Shown here: positions 10,545-18,665 of the stretch, piece by piece
Numbering within the stretch: position 1 is the stretch's first letter
Layout of the letters: each line of letters starts with the position of its first letter
NCBI RefSeq assembly: GCF_030125375.1
Contig: NZ_JASJUU010000002.1
Coordinates: forward strand, 498,697-562,696
Length of the DNA: 64,000 nucleotides
Source of the DNA: Pseudoalteromonas umbrosa
Lineage (GTDB): Bacteria > Pseudomonadota > Gammaproteobacteria > Enterobacterales > Alteromonadaceae
Direction of reading: 5' to 3'
Position numbers and translations under genes: made by a program
The notes under the pieces: generated by a model
What the model saw: the letters and a program-made list of their open reading frames with translations, nothing else
Database searches by the model: none
What the model was told of the DNA's origin: nothing

Positions 10545-11723
10545 TTAAATACACTCAAATGCACTTTTTAGGTCCAAGATGATATCTTCCACCGCTTCCA
10601 GACCGACAGAAATGCGAATGAGCCCGTCAGAGATCCCAGCGGATAAGCGCTCTTCTTGTGTATAAGGTGAATGCGTCATCGATGCAGGGTGCTGTATTAA
10701 AGTTTCAGGGTCACCCAGACTAACCGCTAAGGTACACAGCGAAGTAGCATTGATAAACGCTTCGCCATCCGCCAAAGTGCCCTTGATTTCAAAAGCAATA
10801 ACACCACCTGCGCCTTGCATTTGCTCGCCTAGGTATTTGTGTCCAGGATGAGATGCTAGTCCCGGGTAGTACACCTTTTCTACTTTTGCATGGCCCTCTA
10901 AGAATTCAGCGACTTTTTGGGCGCTTTGACAGTGACGTTCAATGCGAACATGTAGCGTTTTTAAACCGCGATTAATCAACCAAGCATCATGTGGGCTGAT
11001 CGTCGCACCAATGTCCTTCAATACGGTCAGCTTGATGGTTTCAATATGTTCTTTACTGCCACATACTATCCCTGCCACCACATCACCATGACCATTTAAG
11101 TATTTAGTGGCGCTGTGGATCACAATATCAATGCCATAACGCTTTGGCTTTTGCAGCAGTGGCGTCATAAAGGTATTATCAACTACGCTTACTAAGCTAT
11201 GCCTTTTAGCAAACTGGCCCAGCATAGATAAATCCAATACTGTCATATTTGGATTGATCGGTGTTTCTGCAAATAACATTTTACTATTTGGCTGAATGGC
11301 GTTTTCCAGTGCAGCTTCATCCGTCATATCGACAAAACTGACCTCAATGCCAAATTTAGGAAGCATGTGAGCAAATAAAGCAAAGCTGCAACCGTATAAC
11401 GCACTAGAGGCGATTAAGTGGTCACCTTGCTGTAAAAAGCTTAATACCGATGCAGACACGGCTCCCATCCCCGTAGCGGTTGCCGCCGCATCTTCCATTT
11501 CCTCTAACTGGGCGACCTTTTCTTCAAGCTCTCGCGTTGTTGGATTACCAAGGCGCGTATAAATATAACCCGCTTCCTCTCCTGCAAATCTTGCTGCGCC
11601 CTGTGCTGCATTCTCAAATTTAAATGTCGAGGTTTGGTACAAAGGTGCGGTTAAGGCACCATGTGGATCATTTGCGTGATTTGGACCGTGTATACAATTA
11701 GTATGATCATGTAACTTTTTCAT
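10545..11723 (-). CDS. Methionine gamma-lyase (PLP-dependent trans-sulfuration family)
   Basis: 392 residues from the ATG at 11723; the longer frame would begin with TTG and adds an Asn-rich tail, and AGG precedes the ATG. Cys/Met metabolism PLP enzyme: the PLP lysine is in SATKYLNGHGDVVAG, with YTRLGNPT and AETPINPNM also conserved. The cysteine in YGCSFALF corresponds to the active-site Cys116 of Pseudomonas putida methionine gamma-lyase, which separates it from cystathionine gamma-lyase and beta-lyase. Expected products are methanethiol, 2-oxobutyrate and ammonia. Substrate choice is inferred from that residue and overall resemblance; cystathionine or O-acetylhomoserine activity cannot be excluded. 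Confidence 0.82.
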   Translation of the reverse strand: MKKLHDHTNCIHGPNHANDPHGALTAPLYQTSTFKFENAAQGAARFAGEEAGYIYTRLGNPTTRELEEKVAQLEEMEDAAATATGMGAVSASVLSFLQQGDHLIASSALYGCSFALFAHMLPKFGIEVSFVDMTDEAALENAIQPNSKMLFAETPINPNMTVLDLSMLGQFAKRHSLVSVVDNTFMTPLLQKPKRYGIDIVIHSATKYLNGHGDVVAGIVCGSKEHIETIKLTVLKDIGATISPHDAWLINRGLKTLHVRIERHCQSAQKVAEFLEGHAKVEKVYYPGLASHPGHKYLGEQMQGAGGVIAFEIKGTLADGEAFINATSLCTLAVSLGDPETLIQHPASMTHSPYTQEERLSAGISDGLIRISVGLEAVEDIILDLKSAFECI

Positions 11724-11848
11724 TGCTTGCCTGTTGTTATTATTCAAAATGTTTATATCTTATGTAATTAGATATTCCATGATGGATAAATGTACAAGCA
11801 TGCTGGAAGTTCAGAAGTCTAAGTGAGAAACATTAATAAGCTTAGGCT

Positions 11849-11890
11849 GTACACATATGTTGTCACTAAAATTCAACTCCATATGTGTAC
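11849..11890. repeat. 11-base perfect inverted repeat
   Basis: GTACACATATG (11849-11859) and CATATGTGTAC (11880-11890) separated by 20 bases. It lies just downstream of the ycjF stop and about 125 bases upstream of the methionine gamma-lyase start. There is no T-run, so it is a weak terminator at best; an operator for the lyase gene is equally possible. Confidence 0.5.
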
Positions 11891-11898
11891 CACGGGGT

Positions 11899-12915
11899 TT
11901 AATTTTGTTTAATTAGCTGACTTGTCAGTTTTTTTGCAAAGTCAGATAAGAAGCTGGTTTTATTTTCCAACCGCGGAATTGGCCTACACAGTGCCATTGC
12001 TTTATAGCCAAGTCTCGCAGTAAAGACACCTGCACTGAGCCCTTGAGCCGAACGGGCAGATAGCTTACCTAGTAGCTCTGCACCTAAGCTCGTCGCGGCA
12101 AGATCGCTGAGTAATTCAGATGCGCCCACAAAAACAATTTGCTGAGCGAGCAATTTATATAATTTAATACGACTACGGTAGCCTAATGTGATCCCATAGT
12201 GCGCACTTAACTTTTCAATCAAACTCACACCGCGCCATAACACAGCAAGCATGTCTGTAATTGCCATCGGACTGAGTGCGACCATTAACGCTGAGGTTGT
12301 CGCATAATCCGTGATCATTTTTCTGGCCTGCTCGTCTTGCGTTTGCAACACCGTCACTTCATATAGCTGCAGTACTTCTTGATCTGTGTAATGGCTTTTC
12401 AAGCTTTGCTGAAATTTTTCCACTGCCTCCTCAGGCTGCTTTGCTAATACTGGCGCCAACCAAGCTTGTGCCTCTCCTATTTGATTACTATTTAATAGCC
12501 TTTGAGCTTGTTCTCGGCGCTGCTCTAATTGCTTAAGTGTTCGCAGCGCCCTTGCTTCGCTTATTAAAAACTTTCCGCACCAGCCAGCAATGGAAACCAA
12601 TAAAAGTAAGTACACACTTGCTAGTATAACGCTTTGTTGAAAAGCACTGTTAATTGTCAGTACCAACTCAACCGGGATCAATACCGCCAGACTAAAGAAT
12701 AAACAATGGCGCCAACCAAACTTTGATTTGCTCGGCTGTAACCCCTGATCAACAGACTCATCATCAGAGAAAGGTTCAAACGTTTGCTCTGTGCTGGCAG
12801 GTACCAAGTCACACTCAATACGCTCTCCCACTCTGGACTCAGAAAGTATAGCGTCCTCGTTTCTCTCTGGCGATTCTATACGCCTACCGGCGTATCTTTT
12901 TTGCGAGTCTGTCAC
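11899..12915 (-). CDS. ycjF: YcjF/TIGR01620 family inner-membrane protein of the Psp regulon
   Basis: 338 residues, DUF697-type. Two adjacent hydrophobic segments (about residues 75-120) follow a charged N-terminus, then a DUF697 C-terminal half with ALMVALSPMAITDMLAVLWRG. Function unknown; in E. coli it belongs to the phage-shock regulon. It starts with GTG overlapping the ycjX stop by 4 bases, so translation is coupled. It is the last gene of the pspABC-ycjX-ycjF unit. Confidence 0.88.
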   Translation of the reverse strand: MTDSQKRYAGRRIESPERNEDAILSESRVGERIECDLVPASTEQTFEPFSDDESVDQGLQPSKSKFGWRHCLFFSLAVLIPVELVLTINSAFQQSVILASVYLLLLVSIAGWCGKFLISEARALRTLKQLEQRREQAQRLLNSNQIGEAQAWLAPVLAKQPEEAVEKFQQSLKSHYTDQEVLQLYEVTVLQTQDEQARKMITDYATTSALMVALSPMAITDMLAVLWRGVSLIEKLSAHYGITLGYRSRIKLYKLLAQQIVFVGASELLSDLAATSLGAELLGKLSARSAQGLSAGVFTARLGYKAMALCRPIPRLENKTSFLSDFAKKLTSQLIKQN

Positions 12916-14318
12916 GTGAGCTTATCTCCAATTAAAAACTGTAAAGTATGATCTAAGCGGATATGTTCCAGCTGCCCCTGATAAGCTGGGTATGGGTAAA
13001 AAGAAAGGAAATTAAACCCATTTTCTGGCCATTGAGCATCCGAAAGAACATGATCCGGCGGCTCTGGGGGAAGGTAAGTAATATATTCAGACTCAGTCAA
13101 AGGGCGACCATAAACACAGTGCAAAAGGTTTCCAGATTCATTAACTTGCTTAGGTTGACAGCTCTTTACCGAAGAAATCGTCATGGTATCGACGGTCACG
13201 CCTGAAAACTTCAATTCATTTTCTTGTTCACATAAAAGCGTATGTAATAGGCGTGTCAGGCTATCTTGCTCAGATAAAGCAACTGCGTCGCACTTATTAG
13301 CCGCAAACAATACCTTGTCTATTTTGGGTTTAAATAAACGCTGTAACAGACCACTTTTGCCATGCTCAAACATGTCCACGGTCTCTTTTAAGGCCAGTTT
13401 GGTTTGTGCGAGAGTATCGGGGCCATCATTTAACGCACCTAAAATATCAACCAGCACAAGTTGCCTATCAAACGCACAAAAGTAATCTTTATAAAAAGGT
13501 GTGATAACCTGCTTTTTATAAGCTTCAAAACGGCTTTCTAGTTGTGCGTATTGACTGTCTTGATGCTGCTGCCCATGCGTTAATAAAGGAAAAAACTGGA
13601 TTATCGGTGCACCCGCTAAATCACCTGGGATCAGCATCCTGCCAGGCTGCAGTTGCGACAACTTAGTATGTTTTTTTAACTTCATTAATGTTGCTTGATA
13701 AAGCTCAGCAAGCTTATTCAGCGTGGACATGTCGACTGGCGCCGTGGCATCAAAGTGGTTTAATTCAGATAGAAAAGCGGCACAATGCTCCCTATATGCC
13801 GGTGTCGATAATACAGCTAACTGCGTTTTGCACCACTGCTCATACGTCATATTTAATAGCGGTAAGTCCATCAACCACTCACCAGGATAATCAATTAACT
13901 CCAAATACAAAGTATGATCGCTTGCCACATGCTGACGTAGCCCGCTATGACTGCGAAATTTTAAAGCAAGGGTAAGTGTATTTATGCGCTCGGTAGAAGG
14001 CGGCCAACGAGGTGGATTGTCTAATAAGTGGGCTGATGCTGACGCATAGTCAAAAGTGGGAATATCGAGCGCTTTTTGTGGCACTTGCTTACAAGCAATT
14101 AAGCGCTGCTCTCTCACTACATCAAAAAACGGCAGGTTTTGACTGTTTGCTTGGGTTGTTAAATGCTTGACCAGGGCCGTTATGAATGCAGTTTTACCAC
14201 TACCACTAAACCCTGTCACCGCTAATTTGACATGTTGATCTAAGGAGCGCTGCAGTGTTTTTTGCGCTTTGCTTTGTAGTTTTTCAAGGGCTTTGTGAGT
14301 AACCCGTTTCACACTCAT
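12912..14318 (-). CDS. ycjX: YcjX family P-loop ATP/GTP-binding protein
   Basis: 468 residues (E. coli YcjX 465). P-loop protein with Walker A GFSGSGKTAF near residue 37 and a conserved LYLELIDYPGEWLMDLPLL block, where DYPGEW serves as the Walker B/switch-like region. FAANKCDAV resembles a GTPase NKxD specificity motif. It is a member of the Psp regulon with unknown biochemical role, probably working with membrane-bound YcjF. It lies 54 bases after pspC and overlaps ycjF by 4 bases. Confidence 0.9.
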   Translation of the reverse strand: MSVKRVTHKALEKLQSKAQKTLQRSLDQHVKLAVTGFSGSGKTAFITALVKHLTTQANSQNLPFFDVVREQRLIACKQVPQKALDIPTFDYASASAHLLDNPPRWPPSTERINTLTLALKFRSHSGLRQHVASDHTLYLELIDYPGEWLMDLPLLNMTYEQWCKTQLAVLSTPAYREHCAAFLSELNHFDATAPVDMSTLNKLAELYQATLMKLKKHTKLSQLQPGRMLIPGDLAGAPIIQFFPLLTHGQQHQDSQYAQLESRFEAYKKQVITPFYKDYFCAFDRQLVLVDILGALNDGPDTLAQTKLALKETVDMFEHGKSGLLQRLFKPKIDKVLFAANKCDAVALSEQDSLTRLLHTLLCEQENELKFSGVTVDTMTISSVKSCQPKQVNESGNLLHCVYGRPLTESEYITYLPPEPPDHVLSDAQWPENGFNFLSFYPYPAYQGQLEHIRLDHTLQFLIGDKLT

Positions 14319-14346
14319 GCTGATTGTAAATCCCTATTAGAAGTGG

Positions 14347-14366
14347 CGTGGCGAAGGCTCGCCACG
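14347..14366. repeat. Hairpin between pspC and ycjX
   Basis: CGTGGCGA-AGGC-TCGCCACG, eight paired bases and a four-base loop, in the 54 bases between the genes. No T-run follows on either strand. It is more likely a message-processing or stability element than a terminator. Confidence 0.5.
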
Positions 14367-14371
14367 TACCA

Positions 14372-14773
14372 TTATAATTTGTTAATTTCCCTTTTTACTG
14401 TGAATTCAGGAGAAGTAACATAGCGTTCCATAGACTGAATGCGGTTATCTAACTTGCCCAAACGGTCTTTTAAGTCAAATAAAGCTTGGCGTGGCGGCTC
14501 GCCTTTTTGCCATACTTTAAACTTCACTGAGACAGGATCTATATCATGGCTACTGGATGCCTGATCGTGTTCAATTGTTTTACGGTCTAAGATAAACCAG
14601 CAGGCGATATAAATAACCACAAATAATGGGCCGCCCGATAGTAAAACAGCCGTCATAAATAGAATGCGAACCAGCCAAAGCTCCATGTTAAAATAATCAC
14701 TTAAGCCTGCACATACCCCAGCTAACTTACCGCGTTTTGGGTCTCGGTATAACTCTCTGCGCTTATGACTCAT
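14372..14773 (-). CDS. pspC: Phage shock protein C
   Basis: 133 residues. PspC domain: ELYRDPKRGKLAGVCAGLSDYF at the N-terminus, in short RGKLAGVCAGLSDYF, followed by a long hydrophobic segment (about residues 33-63) that spans the inner membrane. A charged C-terminal tail contains LKDRLGKLDNRIQSMERYV, predicted to be helical. PspC with PspB relieves PspA's inhibition of PspF during membrane stress. The start overlaps the pspB stop (ATGA), so the pair is translationally coupled. Confidence 0.95.
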   Translation of the reverse strand: MSHKRRELYRDPKRGKLAGVCAGLSDYFNMELWLVRILFMTAVLLSGGPLFVVIYIACWFILDRKTIEHDQASSSHDIDPVSVKFKVWQKGEPPRQALFDLKDRLGKLDNRIQSMERYVTSPEFTVKREINKL

Positions 14774-15003
14774 ACTTTGCGCCTCCAGTCCGGTGATTCT
14801 TGATCTAACAGCGCCTCCAATGTTTCAACGCGCTCAGCCATTTTTTCTGCTTTATTTGCCAGCTCAATTAGCTGACGATGTTCGTGTTCACTTAAGCCCT
14901 GACTCACCTGTTTTTTACTTTTGTAATGAAGAATGAGCCACAGCGGAGCCACCACGATCATAAAAACCATAATTGGGGCTACTAGTATCTCTGCGTCAAA
15001 CAT
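14770..15003 (-). CDS. pspB: Phage shock protein B
   Basis: 77 residues, the family's usual size. One N-terminal membrane helix (IMVFMIVVAPLWLILHY) followed by a cytoplasmic coiled coil with LSEHEHRQLIELANKAEKM. It acts with PspC as the membrane sensor that binds PspA. It starts 76 bases after the pspA stop; a hairpin lies in that gap. Confidence 0.95.
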   Translation of the reverse strand: MFDAEILVAPIMVFMIVVAPLWLILHYKSKKQVSQGLSEHEHRQLIELANKAEKMAERVETLEALLDQESPDWRRKV

Positions 15004-15047
15004 AATCTTCTCCTATTTATTTAGTCTTGGCAGCGTATTTGTGTATT

Positions 15048-15070
15048 GCACCTACTGTAACAGTAGGTGC
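15048..15070. repeat. Hairpin between pspA and pspB
   Basis: GCACCTACTG-TAA-CAGTAGGTGC: ten perfectly paired bases with a three-base loop. No T-run follows on the minus strand. It may protect the 3' end of an abundant pspA message and set PspA above PspBC; that role is inference. Confidence 0.6.
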
Positions 15071-15078
15071 CATTATGT

Positions 15079-15738
15079 TCATTTATTTGCGAGCTTCTTT
15101 TTTAAAGCTTCGAGCTCATCATCTACTTTTTCATTTTTTTGCAGATCTGCGATTTCATCCGCTAACGACTTTTTGCCCAAGTCATATGACTCAACTTGAG
15201 CTTCTAAGCCATCAATTTTATTTTCGTAACGCTCAAAACGATTCAATGCATCTTCAACTTTAGTGCTGTCTAATGCCTTTTTCACATCTAAGCGAGACTC
15301 TGCTGAGCGTTGACGTAGCACAATCGCTTGCTGTCGTGCTTTCGCATCGGCTAGTTTCTCTTGTAATGTAGTCACTTCTTGTTGCAGCTTCTCGATATGA
15401 GACTCTACATGGCTTAGCTCTTGCTCAACACTTTGTGCCGCATCGGACGCTTTTTGCTTTTCAAGTAGCGCCGCTCTTGCAAGATCTTCGCGTTCTTTGG
15501 TTAAAGCCAATTCCGCTTTTTCTTGCCAATCATTAGCTTGACCATTTAACTGCTCAACACGTCTTTCTAACTCTTTCTTCTCTGCCAGTGTTTTCGCAGA
15601 CGTAGAACGCACCTCTACAAGTGTGTCTTCCATTTCTTGGATGATCAACTTGACCATTTTTTCTGGATCTTCTGCTTTATCCAAGATTGCATTAATATTA
15701 GAATTTACGATGTCAGCAAAACGTGAAAAAATTCCCAT
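15079..15738 (-). CDS. pspA: Phage shock protein A
   Basis: 219 residues (E. coli 222). PspA/IM30 (Vipp1) family, an almost entirely alpha-helical ESCRT-III-like protein. The start MGIFSRFADIVNSNINAILD is the amphipathic membrane-binding helix; EDPEKMVKLIIQEMEDTL is the family signature. Peripheral inner-membrane protein that stabilises damaged membranes and, unbound, inhibits the AAA domain of PspF. First gene of pspABC-ycjX-ycjF, behind a sigma-54 promoter and divergent from pspF. Confidence 0.97.
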   Translation of the reverse strand: MGIFSRFADIVNSNINAILDKAEDPEKMVKLIIQEMEDTLVEVRSTSAKTLAEKKELERRVEQLNGQANDWQEKAELALTKEREDLARAALLEKQKASDAAQSVEQELSHVESHIEKLQQEVTTLQEKLADAKARQQAIVLRQRSAESRLDVKKALDSTKVEDALNRFERYENKIDGLEAQVESYDLGKKSLADEIADLQKNEKVDDELEALKKKLANK

Positions 15739-15784
15739 AATCTTTTACCTCATTGGTTGTGATTTATATTGCTGATAAGTATGT

Positions 15785-15800
15785 ATCAATAAGCTTGCCA
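15785..15800 (-). promoter_or_regulatory. Sigma-54 promoter of pspA
   Basis: On the minus strand TGGCAA-GCTTA-TTGAT, close to the TGGCAC-N5-TTGCA consensus with GG and the -12 element at correct spacing. The expected transcript start near 15773 leaves a leader of about 35 bases. Sigma-54 control of pspA by PspF is established in E. coli. An IHF-like sequence (TTTCAATAACTTA, 15828-15840) lies upstream as expected. Confidence 0.75.
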
Positions 15801-15881
15801 ACTTTAAAAAGAAAAATAAACAATAAATTTCAATAACTTATAATTATAATAAAAAACTATCCATCCCGTTTTTTTTCAAAT

Positions 15882-15920
15882 AAACTAGATGTTAGTCAAA
15901 AAAACTAAGAGTTAGTCAAA
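15882..15920. promoter_or_regulatory. Tandem 20-base repeat, probable PspF binding sites
   Basis: AAACTA-N3-GTTAGTCAAA occurs twice with a 20-base period (15882-15900 and 15902-15920); only the three middle bases differ. The pair sits 82 bases or more upstream of the pspA -24 element and runs into the pspF ribosome site. That placement suits enhancer sites that also let PspF repress its own gene, as in E. coli. Confidence 0.6.
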
Positions 15921-15921
15921 T

Positions 15922-17007
15922 ATGAGTCAATTCCGTCAACAGGATAACTTACTCGGCCAGTCTGATAGCTTTTTAGCTGTATTAGATCAGGTCTCTCAAC
16001 TTGCTCCACTGGAAAAACCCGTGCTTATCATTGGGGAACGCGGCACAGGTAAAGAACTTATTGCTGCGCGGTTACACTTTTTATCGGAGCGCTGGGATCA
16101 GAACTACGTCAAGCTTAACTGTGCAGCATTAAATGAGAACTTACTTGAAAGTGAGCTATTCGGTCACGAATCAGGAGCATTTACTGGCGCCAGTAAGCGA
16201 CATGAGGGACGCTTTGAACGTGCCAATGGCGGCACTTTATTTTTAGATGAACTTGCCAACACTTCAGCCATGGTTCAAGAAAAGTTACTACGCGTGATTG
16301 AATATGGGGAATTTGAACGTGTTGGTGGCAAGCAAACGGTCAAGGTAGATACACGCTTAGTATGTGCAACCAATGAAGATTTGCCTAGTCTTGCTGAGAA
16401 TGGTGAATTCAGACATGACTTACTCGACAGGCTTGCGTTTGATGTCATTACGCTCCCTCCACTGCGTGCTCGACAAGAAGATATTTTACTGCTTGCGGAG
16501 CATTTCGCTATCAATATGGCCAGAGATCTCGGATGGTCACTATTTAGCGGGTTTACTCGCAAAGCAACTGAGGCACTGCTTACATATGATTGGCCGGGTA
16601 ATATTCGAGAACTGAAAAATGTCATTGAGCGAAGCTTATATCGGCATGGTAATGAACACCTTCCAGTTCATCACATTACTTTTGACCCTTTTGAAAGCCC
16701 TTATCGACCTCAACAAAGAATAAAAGCGCAAAAAACAGAACCTTTATTGTCAGTTCCCCAATCGCAGACCAATGCAAGCGAAGTAACAGAGGTTGCAGAA
16801 ATCCAATCTTTGCCAGTTACATCACAAACCTTTCCATGTGACTTAAAAACACTCTCAAGTGACTACGAAATTGAGTTACTAAAAAAAGCTCTAGAGTTTA
16901 GTCAATTTAACCAAAAGAAAACTGCACAAAACCTTGGATTGACGTATCATCAGCTAAGGGGATATTTGAAAAAATACAATTTGTTAGACTCACAACAAGA
17001 GGCTTAA
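15922..17007 (+). CDS. pspF: Psp operon transcriptional activator PspF
   Basis: 361 residues (E. coli 325). Sigma-54 enhancer-binding protein made of an AAA+ domain and a C-terminal Fis-type helix-turn-helix, without a receiver, which is typical of PspF. Walker A GERGTGKE (38-45), GAFTGA loop (85-90) contacting sigma-54, Walker B GGTLFLDELAN, arginine-finger region PGNIRELKNVIERS, then a linker about 30 residues longer than in E. coli, and HTH FNQKKTAQNLGLTYHQLRGY. Divergent from pspA. Its stop is 2 bases before the sapA start. Confidence 0.95.
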   Translation: MSQFRQQDNLLGQSDSFLAVLDQVSQLAPLEKPVLIIGERGTGKELIAARLHFLSERWDQNYVKLNCAALNENLLESELFGHESGAFTGASKRHEGRFERANGGTLFLDELANTSAMVQEKLLRVIEYGEFERVGGKQTVKVDTRLVCATNEDLPSLAENGEFRHDLLDRLAFDVITLPPLRARQEDILLLAEHFAINMARDLGWSLFSGFTRKATEALLTYDWPGNIRELKNVIERSLYRHGNEHLPVHHITFDPFESPYRPQQRIKAQKTEPLLSVPQSQTNASEVTEVAEIQSLPVTSQTFPCDLKTLSSDYEIELLKKALEFSQFNQKKTAQNLGLTYHQLRGYLKKYNLLDSQQEA

Positions 17008-17009
17008 CT

Positions 17010-18665
17010 GTGGTCGCCAAAATGACTGAGCTTTTACACATCTGTCAAAATTATACCAAAGCTGCTTTTGCCGCAGCTACAACCATACTTGTGTCCGCAT
17101 GTGGAGAGGTGCCAATTACGAAACAGACGAATAAAACCCAAGGTATCGTCTATTGCGCAGAAGCAAACCCAGTCTCATTTAATCCTCAAGTTACAACAAC
17201 TGGTTCCACCATAGATATTATTGCTAACCAGCTATATAACTCATTAATCAGTATCGACCCTGTAACAGCAGAGTTTAAACCTGAACTGGCAACAGACTGG
17301 TTGATCAGCGATGACGGCAAAAAAATTACTTTTAAACTTAGAAAAGATGTGCAGTTTCACAGCACAGAATATTTTAGCCCCAGCCGAACTATGAATGCGG
17401 ACGATGTGATCTTCTCTTTCAGTCGTCTGTTTGATGTCTACAACCCTTATCACTTTGTTCACGATGCGAATTACCCTTACTTTCAGAGCGTCGGTATGGA
17501 CCAATTGATCAGAAAAATAGTTAAGGTTGATGACTATACTGTCCGTTTTGAACTATTTAGTGCAGAAAGTAGCTTACTATCCAATATTGCCACTGATTTT
17601 GCGGTGATCTTATCTGAAGAGTATGCAATGTTACGGGCATCTCAAGACAAAAAACATTTATTTGATTCCTTACCCGTAGGAACAGGTCCATACAAGTATA
17701 AGCATTTTTTAAGAGATAACTTGGTGCGCTTCCACAAGCATAACGGCTATTGGAAACACGATTACGCTGTCGATCAACTGGTTTACGACATAACTACCAA
17801 TAACACAACTCGTATTGCCAAAATGCTCACCAAAGAATGCGATATAACCTCACACCCAAGCGCGACACAGCTAGAGGCTCTATCACAAAGGCAAGATATA
17901 GTAGTGGATAAAGCCGTTAATTTAAATGTCGGATACTGGGCATTTAACACTGAAAAACCGCCTTTTGATAATGTCCTAGTCAGAAAAGCACTTGCACATA
18001 GTATCGACTTTGACAAAATCATGCAGGCCGTATTTTATGGTAATGGTATCGCCGCACAGTCCATTCTTCCGCCCTCTTCATGGGCGTTTACTGAACAAGA
18101 AATGCCTTTTTACGACCCTAATATAGCAAAACAATATTTGTCAGAAGCGGGCTACCCTGATGGGTTCGAAATGACGCTCTGGGCAATGCCTGTATCTCGT
18201 ATATATAATCCAAATGCACGAAAAATGGCCGAACTTATTCAAAGCGATCTTCGCCAAATTGGGATCAGAACACGTATTGTTGAGTATGAGTGGAATACGT
18301 TTATTGAACGGATTGGCCAGCATGAACATGACAGCGTTTTATTAGGCTGGGCTGCTGATACGCCAGATCCTGACAACTTTTTTAGTCCATTATTAAGCTG
18401 TACCGCTACTTTTACAGGTAAAAATCCAGCCAATTGGTGTAATCCAGAATTCGATCTTCTATTGACTCAAGCATTAGATACTAATGACCTTAAAATGCGT
18501 AAATTTTACTACCAGCAAGCTCAAGAAATGTTGATAAAAGAGCTCCCATTAGTACCTATTGCACACGGTGTTAGGTTTCAGGCCAGAAGTGTTGAAATTG
18601 CAGGTGCTGAGTTACGGCCCTTTGGCGGCGTGTCACTGGCGAATGTCAAGAAGGAAGCGCAATAA
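17010..18665 (+). CDS. sapA: Peptide ABC transporter substrate-binding lipoprotein SapA
   Basis: 551 residues, SBP_bac_5 (DppA/OppA) family. Binds peptides, including antimicrobial peptides in enterobacteria, and delivers them to SapBC. The GTG start at 17010 has AAGAGG six bases upstream; an ATG at 17022 is the alternative. The N-terminus carries a lipobox, ILVSAC, with Cys at residue 31, so a membrane-anchored lipoprotein is predicted, unlike soluble E. coli SapA. Conserved family features include LATDWLISDDGKKITFKLR and VGTGPYKY. First of five tightly packed sap genes. Confidence 0.9.
   Translation: MVAKMTELLHICQNYTKAAFAAATTILVSACGEVPITKQTNKTQGIVYCAEANPVSFNPQVTTTGSTIDIIANQLYNSLISIDPVTAEFKPELATDWLISDDGKKITFKLRKDVQFHSTEYFSPSRTMNADDVIFSFSRLFDVYNPYHFVHDANYPYFQSVGMDQLIRKIVKVDDYTVRFELFSAESSLLSNIATDFAVILSEEYAMLRASQDKKHLFDSLPVGTGPYKYKHFLRDNLVRFHKHNGYWKHDYAVDQLVYDITTNNTTRIAKMLTKECDITSHPSATQLEALSQRQDIVVDKAVNLNVGYWAFNTEKPPFDNVLVRKALAHSIDFDKIMQAVFYGNGIAAQSILPPSSWAFTEQEMPFYDPNIAKQYLSEAGYPDGFEMTLWAMPVSRIYNPNARKMAELIQSDLRQIGIRTRIVEYEWNTFIERIGQHEHDSVLLGWAADTPDPDNFFSPLLSCTATFTGKNPANWCNPEFDLLLTQALDTNDLKMRKFYYQQAQEMLIKELPLVPIAHGVRFQARSVEIAGAELRPFGGVSLANVKKEAQ

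Noticed and set aside
11796..11820. MetJ boxes upstream of methionine gamma-lyase
   Set aside because: Only one 8-base unit (AGAAGTCT reversed) is close to AGACGTCT; the neighbours match at about half their positions.
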